Assembly (NCBI GenBank): GCA_007922195.1
Contig: ML681995.1
Coordinates: 15,668,689-15,732,688, forward strand
Direction: 5' to 3'
Length of the DNA: 64,000 nucleotides
Origin: Podocnemis expansa
Lineage: Eukaryota > Chordata > Testudines > Podocnemididae
Position 1 is the stretch's first letter, and each line of letters opens with the position of its first letter. The position numbers and the translations under genes were made by a program. A model generated the notes under the pieces. That model saw only the letters and a list, made by a program, of their open reading frames with translations. It made no database searches and was not told the origin of the DNA. This document shows positions 57,561-64,000 of the stretch, piece by piece.

Positions 57561-58640
57561 TAAAAATGTAGGTGTGTGCTTGCAGAGCTCTAAAACAGGC
57601 AGACTACTTCCTGGTGCTGGGGAAATGAATTGAATAGATGGTCCTATATTTCCTTTTCATAAGTACAGCACATACTTTCTCTGACTCTGGTCTTTCCAGT
57701 CAGGAAGATAATGGAGTGAGAGAGAACCAATATTTTATACAGACACTTCCACTTTGCCAGTAGCCAGCTCCCCATGACATTGGGAAACCTGTGATTTCCA
57801 CAGCTTTAGCATACTAGGTTCTCATACCACCATAGCATCTAAGCACTTTCCAACAGTGCATTAAGCACTATGCATCAGTTTTCAAGTGACTATGGTGTTT
57901 AAAGGGGTGGGAGAAGAGGGCTTTTGTACCCTCATGGGGAGAACAAGAATCTAGGTCTCATTTGGAGAGAGAGATAGCAGTTTGATGGGGACACTTCTAC
58001 ATTCTGATTTTTATTATTATTTTAATTAAATATTAACTTCCAAGAAACCATATCTACTTATATTTCAACACATTCCTGGTGGGATCAGCATGAATATCCT
58101 AATAAACAATTATTTTAGAATGTTTTAATCGTAATCATATATTTTTCTATTTTATATATGGTAGAGAAGGTTAACGGGTCTTGAATTTCTTTAATACAGT
58201 TTGATAATTACATCAGTCATGAATTCCCTAATGATATAAAAAATTATAGGGCAAGAACACAGTGCCATGCCATACCAAGGCTGAATCCAGAAGCTGCTGT
58301 GTACATTTGACTTCTGAAAGCAGTGGGAGCTAATGACACTCAGCTCCATATAGAATTTAGCTCTTGTAGCAAAATACTGCTCCAGGTAGTTTGGTATTCT
58401 CCTAATGCTTTGGAAAGAAGCAGTATGGTGTGGGTAAAAAAAAAAAAAAAACTTGCTTCTGTTCCTACCCAATTTTCTTAAGAGGTATGTGACCCCAAGC
58501 AAGTCACCACCTTTATTTCTCCCTGTATGCTTTGTCTTCTCTATTTTTTTGTCTTGTCTAATGCCTTTCTCTTCTGAGGAAGGGTAGCATACATTTATAC
58601 TGCACAACAGTGCCTAAATCTTTCTAGGGTATTTCTCATT
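57561..58640. other. No gene or repeat recognised
   Basis: AT-rich sequence with an A-run at 58438-58452. No supportable feature. Confidence 0.4.
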
Positions 58641-59112
58641 GGGTATGTCTACAATTAAACATTTTTTTCAAAATAAGGAGACGTATTTTGAAAAAAAAAA
58701 GAAACCCAAAAAACAAAAACCTTTTTCACCTGTCCATGCAGGCTTTTTGTTATTTTGAAATAAGCACTTTGTTATTTCAAAAGAAGAAGAATCACTATTT
58801 CAGAATAACTAAACCTGCTTTTAATTTGAAAGCACAATTCTTTCAAATAGTTATTTTGAAAAATGCCATTCCAAGCCACCGTATTGTTTTTTTTTCAAAA
58901 TAATGGCCCTATACTTTTTCCTGCCTTCCACTATTTCTAAACAGAGAGTCTAGTGAAGATTCTTTATTTTGAAATAATTCCTACCTTATTTTGAAATAGT
59001 CTTCACTAGACTCCTATTTCAAAGTAATAAATTCACAATAATGCTATTTTGAAATAATTATTTTGAAAGAAATTTGAAATAGTTTTTTTTTCAAAATAAT
59101 TATTTCTCAGTA
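58641..59112. mobile_element. Harbinger-type foldback MITE, degraded
   Basis: GGGTATGTCTACAATTAAAC after ATT starts an AT-rich element with TTATTTTGAAATAA palindromes; GTCTAGTGAAGATTCTTTAT pairs with the complement of GAAATAGTCTTCACTAGACT near 58990-59011. The right end could not be fixed. Confidence 0.6.
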
Positions 59113-59675
59113 TCTTTCTCAGTGTACTGTTATTTCTGCTACAGAAAAAGATAAAATCCCACCAGTGCATCTGATAAATTTATCATTAGCAACTTGGGTC
59201 ATGAATTTCTTTCTTAGCTAACTGATTATGATCAGCGCATAGTAGAAACACCTAGGAAGTGCATACTAATTTTAATGTGTGTTACAGGTGCAACAATATT
59301 TCCAATAAAACTGCACTGTAAATATATGCAGAATCAGAATGAATTTTAAAGTTCCTAGTGTTTTTCGTATTTGTCACTCGCAATGTATGCACAAATCTAA
59401 ATAAAAATTACATAAAATCAGTGACATTCCCTGCACAAAATATTCTGAATCTATGGGGAATTCCATGTTTCTGCATTACTTTTATCATCCTACCTGTTGT
59501 CAATTTTGTTTAGCAAAAAAGTAATGAAATAGTAATTAGACCCCTCAGTCCTAGTCAATGGGCAAAATTAAACTGCTACACTTGTCAGGTCCTTTGCAAT
59601 CTGTTAGACCCCAAACATATAAAAATGTAAAATAACTATCATAAACAAACCACTGCCTCTCCTTTAGCTATCCTC
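59113..59675. other. No gene or repeat recognised
   Basis: No supportable feature. Confidence 0.4.
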
Positions 59676-60252
59676 AAACGTTGCAAGCAGCTTGAGGGAT
59701 GTGATTTTTCTCCTCTATTCGGCACTGGTGAGACTGCATTCAGACTATTGTGTCCAGTTTTTGGCTCCCCACTACAGAAAGGATGAGGAAAATTAGAAAG
59801 AGTCCAGTGGAGAGCAACAAAAATGATTAGGGGGTTGAGGCACATGACTTATGAGGACAGACTGAAGAGACTCAGCTTATTTAGTCTGCAGAAGAGAAGA
59901 CTGAGTGGAGATTTAATAGCAACCTTCAACTATTTGAAGGGATGATCCAAAGATGAGGGATCTCAGCTGTTCTCAGTAGTAACAGAGGACAGAACAAGGA
60001 GCAATGGTTTCACCTTGCAGCTGGGTAGGTCTAGGTTGGATTTTAGGAAACCTTTCTCACTAGAAAGGTGGTGAAGCACTGGAATGGGTTGCCTAGGGAG
60101 GTGGTCAAATCTCCATCTTTGGGAACTTTAAAGGCCTGGTTAGACAAAACTCTGACTGGGATGATTTAGTGGGAGTAGACCTCATTTTAGCAGGGAATTG
60201 AACTAGATAACCTCATGAGGTCCCTTCTAGCCCTAATATTCTATGATTCTAA
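59676..60252 (+). mobile_element. CR1 LINE, 5'-truncated, complete 3' end
   Basis: Starts at GCAAGCAGCTTGAGGGATGT, equivalent to about 56985 in the longer copy, and ends with the octamer pair ATTCTATGATTCTA, the CR1 hallmark. Non-coding; typical short insertion. Confidence 0.9.
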
Positions 60253-60855
60253 CTATGATGAGGACAATCTGTTAACACAGGTTTTGTCTACATCCCTCTT
60301 GTGGTGTTAGTAGCAAAATGTTCTTGAGGGGAGGAAAGCATGTCACAGACCCCCAATAATAATTGTTGCATGTCATCACAAGTGTTCAGAAATGGATTTC
60401 CTTGAAGATGATGCTTATCAAATTGATTTTCTGGGTTGCCTACCCTCTTGGGAAGCCAAAATTGTCAGATATATTTTCTGATAAATCTGCACTTCATAGA
60501 TGCTGTTGCTAGGGCAAAGTCTTCTGCACATTGTACATTTAAATGCCTATGTTCTTTGGATTTTATTGAATTGCTCATGATGTAATAAATCTAAGGGACA
60601 GATGTTTCTCAGATACCTGATAACAGAAATGCTGAAATGACTGGTGCAGAAAAGGAATACTACAGCCTTACCTTAGGCTTCTGGGGATGCAATGTCTAGT
60701 GTATCAGTTTCTGATCAAAAACATAAGAAAAGAAGTTGAAGTTGCATCTGTTCCAGAGACTGAAACACAGACATAAAAAATGTGCTAAGGAGAAAAACAC
60801 TATGTTCTGAACAATGTCACCTATTTGCTCCATTTGTTCAAAATAGTGAAAGAAA
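60253..60855. other. No gene or repeat recognised
   Basis: No supportable feature. Confidence 0.4.
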
Positions 60856-60935
60856 TGGGGAGTCTTGTGACACTTATAAGGACTAACAAATTTATTAAGA
60901 CATAAGATTTTTGCAGATTTCAACCCACTTCTAAT
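60856..60935 (-). mobile_element. Penelope-like element tail fragment
   Basis: GGGAGTCTTGTGACACTTAT followed by GGACTAACAAATTTATTAAG is the PLE tail in minus orientation, diverged. Confidence 0.7.
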
Positions 60936-61020
60936 GTATGAAATGAAAACTGCAATATGCTAGGTATATATACATGAACGGTGAGGTAACAAGGTCAATT
61001 CAATTCCTACAGTGTAGGCA

Positions 61021-61628
61021 CAGCCCAATGGTTCCCACCCTGGGGTCTGCAGACCCTTGTGGGGCTGCAGAACTACTTTAAGGGGTCCTCAGACAGGCTG
61101 GGAGGTGGGGCTGGATGATTCCAGCAGTGCTGTGGTGAGAGCCTTGGGAGCCAGAGTCAGACGCCAAACAATGGCAAGGAGCTGCTCTGCCCCAGCCTGG
61201 TAGTTTTTAAATTTCCCCCGCTGCCCTGTGCATGTTCAGATCATGCTCAGGGTGGGAGGAGCAGCCTGTGGAATGGCAGCTCCTGGCTCCAGCGGCCAGG
61301 AAAGGGGGCCCTGGGTGGGGGAAGTTGGGCTAAGGATGGGCATCTGGGGAAAGGTTGCAGAGGATGGGGTTGGCCTGAGGCAGTGGGGGAATCCAGTGGC
61401 AGGGTGGGGAGTTAGGGAGGGTTTTGGGTGATTTGGGCTTGACCCTGCTGCTGGACCACACCATCAGCCCACTGCTGTGACCCTGCCACTCCACAGAGCA
61501 GGCCAGATTCTGGCTGTGGCATTGTGATGAGATACCAAACAACTGGGGGGGACACCTTTGTGGTTTGTTTTTTTTTTTTTTTTTTTAGAAAAGGGGTCCC
61601 CAGGATTGATAAGGTTCAGAACACCTGA
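61021..61628. mobile_element. hAT non-autonomous element, boundaries tentative
   Basis: The left end CAATGGTTCCCACCCTGGGG (from 61026) and right end GGTTCAGAACACCTG with AGGGGTCCCCAGG show hAT-like inverted ends around a GC-rich core and a T-run at 61567-61585. Flanking 8-mers TGTAGGCA and TGTAGCTC match at only 5 of 8, so the exact limits are unsure. A MITE-like end (CAGTGTAGGCACAGCC) abuts its left side. Confidence 0.6.
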
Positions 61629-61639
61629 TGTAGCTCATT

Positions 61640-62000
61640 GCCTATGTCTATATTATAGAAGCGAAGTTGACTTTATTAAGTCGACTTAATAAAGTCTACT
61701 TAAATTCAATTTTAAGTAGACCCTGTTAAGTTGACTTAAAGAGTCCACACTACATTAAGTCAACTTTATAAACAACTTTAATGGGTGCCCTGGCTTAAGT
61801 CCACTTTATAAAGTTGACTTAATGGCCCCACTGCACTAAGTCGACTTAGTGAGTCCACATTGCCTTAAGTTGATTTAATTAAGTCGACTTAATGGTAAAG
61901 TTGACTTTATAAGTGGACTCATTAAGTAGACTATAAGGGCTCTGTTTAAGTCAACTTAAGGGCCCTTAAGTTGACTTAAACACATAGTGTAGACATACCC
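61640..62000. mobile_element. Harbinger-type MITE, AAGTCGACTT family
   Basis: GCCTATGTCTATATTATAG to AGTGTAGACATACCC, with ATT on both sides (61637-61639 and 62001-62003). The interior is a dense series of TTAAGTCGACTTAA palindromes. Confidence 0.78.
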
Positions 62001-62249
62001 ATTAACCATAACAGATGAGAAGCTTAGAATGTTTAAAGAGGGTATATTACCTTTTGGAGCTGGCTAGCTACTCTGTCTCTGTTCAGACTCACTGAGAGAG
62101 TGACAAATTTGCAAAGAATTTCTAGTTCTGTAGTTTCATGCTGAAGTCCATTTTTTTGCATTTTTTTTTCCTGAAGTATGGTAAAGTTTTATAATAGACA
62201 TGAAAATTACCATACTTCAGGGAAGTCTCCATGGCCACAGGATTCAAGT
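62001..62249. other. Spacer with local inverted repeat
   Basis: CTGAAGTATGGTAAAGTTTT (about 62172-62191) and AATTACCATACTTCAG (about 62205-62220) form a local hairpin. Nothing else recognised. Confidence 0.5.
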
Positions 62250-63065
62250 AAAAGAACTAAGGAATCTAGTAGGCACTTCTAAAGACTTAACAAAATTTAT
62301 TTGGTTGCATCAGCTTTCATGGGAGATACTCCCACTTTGTCAGAGCTTGAAGATGGAGAAGTACAGATGAATGGAAGGAAAATAAATGCAGGAAAGTATA
62401 AGTCATAAGATAGGGTCAGACTCTTACAGCAAATCAATGTAGTTGTTTAGATTCAAACAGTGGAGAATAGTATGTTAGAGGGAAGTGAGGGGAAAAAGGA
62501 AAGCAAAATTGCCTGTTGTAAAGTGGGGAAAAAAACAAAAACATAGATCCTATTTAACCCTAAGTTGATAGTGTCAAATCTGCATATAAATTCCAGTTCT
62601 GCACTTTCTCTTTGAAGCTTTGATGGGTTATCCATTTCCCTAAGTGTGGCTATTAACAGATGATTAATGGAGTAATCAGGAAGACTGAAGTAGTGAGAGT
62701 CCTGTAGCTTTCATTTCTTTTTTGAAGTATGGCAACTTTCAAGTTTGCCATAGAATGGCCCTGGAGGTTGAAGTGTTTTCCTGTTGGTTTATGGGTGTTG
62801 CCATTTTTTATATCCATTTTGTGTCCATCTATCCTTTTACACAAGGACAGTCTTGTTTGTCCAATATATATGGCAGAAGGGCACATGATAGCATATACCA
62901 CATTAGTGGATGTATGGGTGAATGAGCCCCTGATGGTATGGCTGATGTGCTTGGGGCCTGTGATGGTATCCCTGGAGTCAATGTGTGAGCAAAGTTGGAA
63001 CAGGGTTTGTTGCAAGGATAGGTTCCTGCACTGGTGTTCCTGTTGTATGGCATTTGGTTGCCATA
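62250..63065 (-). mobile_element. Penelope-like element fragment with GIY-YIG ORF
   Basis: Minus orientation, from the connector/GIY-YIG region to the tail (TAAAGACTTAACAAAATTTA, ATCAGCTTTCATGGGAGATA at 62280-62330). It is a different, more diverged subfamily than the 28.9-kb copies. It abuts an oppositely oriented PLE fragment at about 63066. Confidence 0.82.
62653..63015 (-). pseudogene. PLE GIY-YIG endonuclease fragment
   Basis: A continuous 120-codon frame: FQLCSHIDSRDTITGPKH, TNVVYAIMCPSAIYIGQTR, SLCKRIDGHKMDIKNGNTH, KPTGKHFNLQGHS. The GIY-YIG signature is seen as VVYAI and YIGQT, followed by the conserved R and H-rich helix. The RT is missing upstream. In full PLEs this domain nicks the target. 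The C-terminal KLQRESAELEFICRFDTINL lies in another frame at 62453-62635, so the fragment is broken and not expected to be active. Confidence 0.8.
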
Positions 63066-63465
63066 CTTCTAAAAAGAAACTTCAAAAACAGACTTCAGCA
63101 TGCAACTGCAGAGTTGGAGCTAATCTGCAAGTATGACACCATCAGGCTGGGTCTGAAAAGAGACTTAGAATGTTTAGGACATTACACAAAGTGATTCATC
63201 TGTTCACACATTCTCTCCCTTTCCTCTACTGGTGTGAATGGGACCCATTTGCTCTCTGAACTGACTTTGCTAATACTTGCCCTCCTCCATTCTGGAATGT
63301 GTATACCTCTTCACTGTAGCTTCCACGTCATGCATCTGACAAAGTGGGCTGTAGCCCATGAAAGCTTATGCTCAAAGAAATGTGTTGGCTTATAAAGTGC
63401 CACAGGACTCTCACTGCTTTTGCTATACACAGGCTAACACAGGTAACCCTCTGGAAGATTGAAGT
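63066..63465 (+). mobile_element. Penelope-like element fragment, plus orientation
   Basis: NRLQHATAELELICKYDTIR and GLKRDLECLGHYTK (to 63194) are the PLE C-terminus. The tail follows: TCTGACAAAGTGGGCTGTAG, CATGAAAGCTTATGCTCAAA, TATAAAGTGCCACAGGACTC and the terminal AGGCTAACACAGGTAACCCT. Another subfamily than the neighbours. Confidence 0.82.
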
Positions 63466-63605
63466 GTTTCCTTATTGGTTTTTCAATGTTATTTCTGAAG
63501 ACAGATTTCTGTCCATTTATTCTTTTGCACAGAGACTGCCTTTTTGTCCAATGGATAAAGCAGAGGGACATCCCTGGCACGGAATTCATTATATTTCATA
63601 AGAAT
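63466..63605 (-). mobile_element. Penelope-like element GIY-YIG fragment
   Basis: On the minus strand this reads ALSIGQKGSLCAKE then MDRNLSSEIT and GNTSIF-like sequence: a damaged GIY-YIG block. It directly follows the tail of the preceding plus-strand fragment. Confidence 0.65.
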
Positions 63606-63791
63606 TCATTACAACTGATGTGCTACACAAAGAATCCATTACAATCAAGATATTACATAGACATCATCTTTCTCCCCAAATGCAAACAATTGGACATTGT
63701 ATCTTATGGGCTGAAAATGAAGAATCTATTACATTCATATATTAAGGATGTGCCAGAAATGCCTCTTATTTGTATTTTTACAAACCTCCAT

Positions 63792-64000
63792 GGCTGTATT
63801 CACACACAGATGGTTATTTTGAAACAAGTTGTGTCGAAACAACTTGTTTCGAAATAACTTATTTCAAATTAACAAATAGTTATTTTGAAATAAGGAAAGG
63901 CAGGAAACAAAATAGCAGGTTCACAGTGTGAACCTGCTATTTCACTTCCTCAGGGGGCTGCGGGCACCGGCGGGGTTCAGCGCAGCCCAGCGCTGCTCCC
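63792..64000. mobile_element. Harbinger-type MITE, cut by the window end
   Basis: GGCTGTATTCACACACAGAT then GTTTCGAAATAACTTATTTC, as in the 36.3-kb MITE. At 63910-63942 lies a perfect 16-bp palindrome (AAATAGCAGGTTCACA, centre G). From 63948 the sequence turns GC-rich (GGGGCTGCGGGCACCGGCGG spans), perhaps another insertion. Confidence 0.6.

Noticed and set aside
1..64000. CRISPR arrays, operons, tRNA or rRNA genes
   Set aside because: None seen. The dominance of LINE, PLE, MIR and MITE sequence marks vertebrate nuclear DNA, where prokaryotic features are not expected.

Overview
The window is repeat-rich, AT-leaning vertebrate nuclear DNA with no recognisable host gene, exon set, tRNA or rRNA. 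The mixture of repeats points to a sauropsid, most probably a turtle: several CR1 LINEs (one with the SGNH-esterase ORF1), Penelope-like elements (PLEs) with a GIY-YIG domain and the characteristic tail TTAAAGACTAACAGATTT, many PIF/Harbinger-type MITEs beginning GGCTATGTCTACAC, hAT elements, old MIR/CORE SINEs and several LTRs. Assignment to turtle rather than crocodilian is inference from remembered repeat repertoires; no search was run.

Layout. 1-7 kb: CR1 tail, Harbinger-type MITEs (one split by a hAT element), GC-rich unassigned blocks and a PLE tail hairpin. 7.7-11.1 kb: a long decayed CR1 with ORF1 (esterase) and ORF2 (endonuclease-RT). 13.3-14.9 kb: a PIF/Harbinger element whose transposase frame is broken by only two internal stops and keeps the DDE residues. 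19-28 kb: a hAT MITE, a solo LTR with a perfect 5-bp duplication (GATGC), another hAT, and an LTR-like unit carrying an ORF. 28.9-31.3 kb: two PLE copies head to head forming a roughly 0.9-kb inverted repeat. 33-40 kb: CR1/L3-like tail, Harbinger MITEs, a hAT with a perfect 8-bp duplication (GGGCAAAG), and the second LTR-like unit with the same ORF. 42-52 kb: CR1 tail, microsatellite, a 743-nt foldback MITE and a second solo LTR with a perfect 5-bp duplication (CAGCT). 52.6-64 kb: a hAT MITE with a perfect 8-bp duplication, two more CR1s, MITEs, and a cluster of three PLE fragments in alternating orientation.

How the parts relate. The Harbinger element at 13.3-14.9 kb shares both ends with the MITE at 34.3 kb, so it represents the autonomous lineage that could have mobilised it. 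The PLE copies explain the many isolated tail fragments. The most unusual signal is the pair of LTR-like units at 26.8-27.9 and 38.9-40.0 kb. Both have GC box, TATA and an ORF ending PPPD, then TAG, then MEGFY, and the compared codons on both sides of that shared stop differ almost only at synonymous sites. All coding sequence seen is transposable-element coding sequence.
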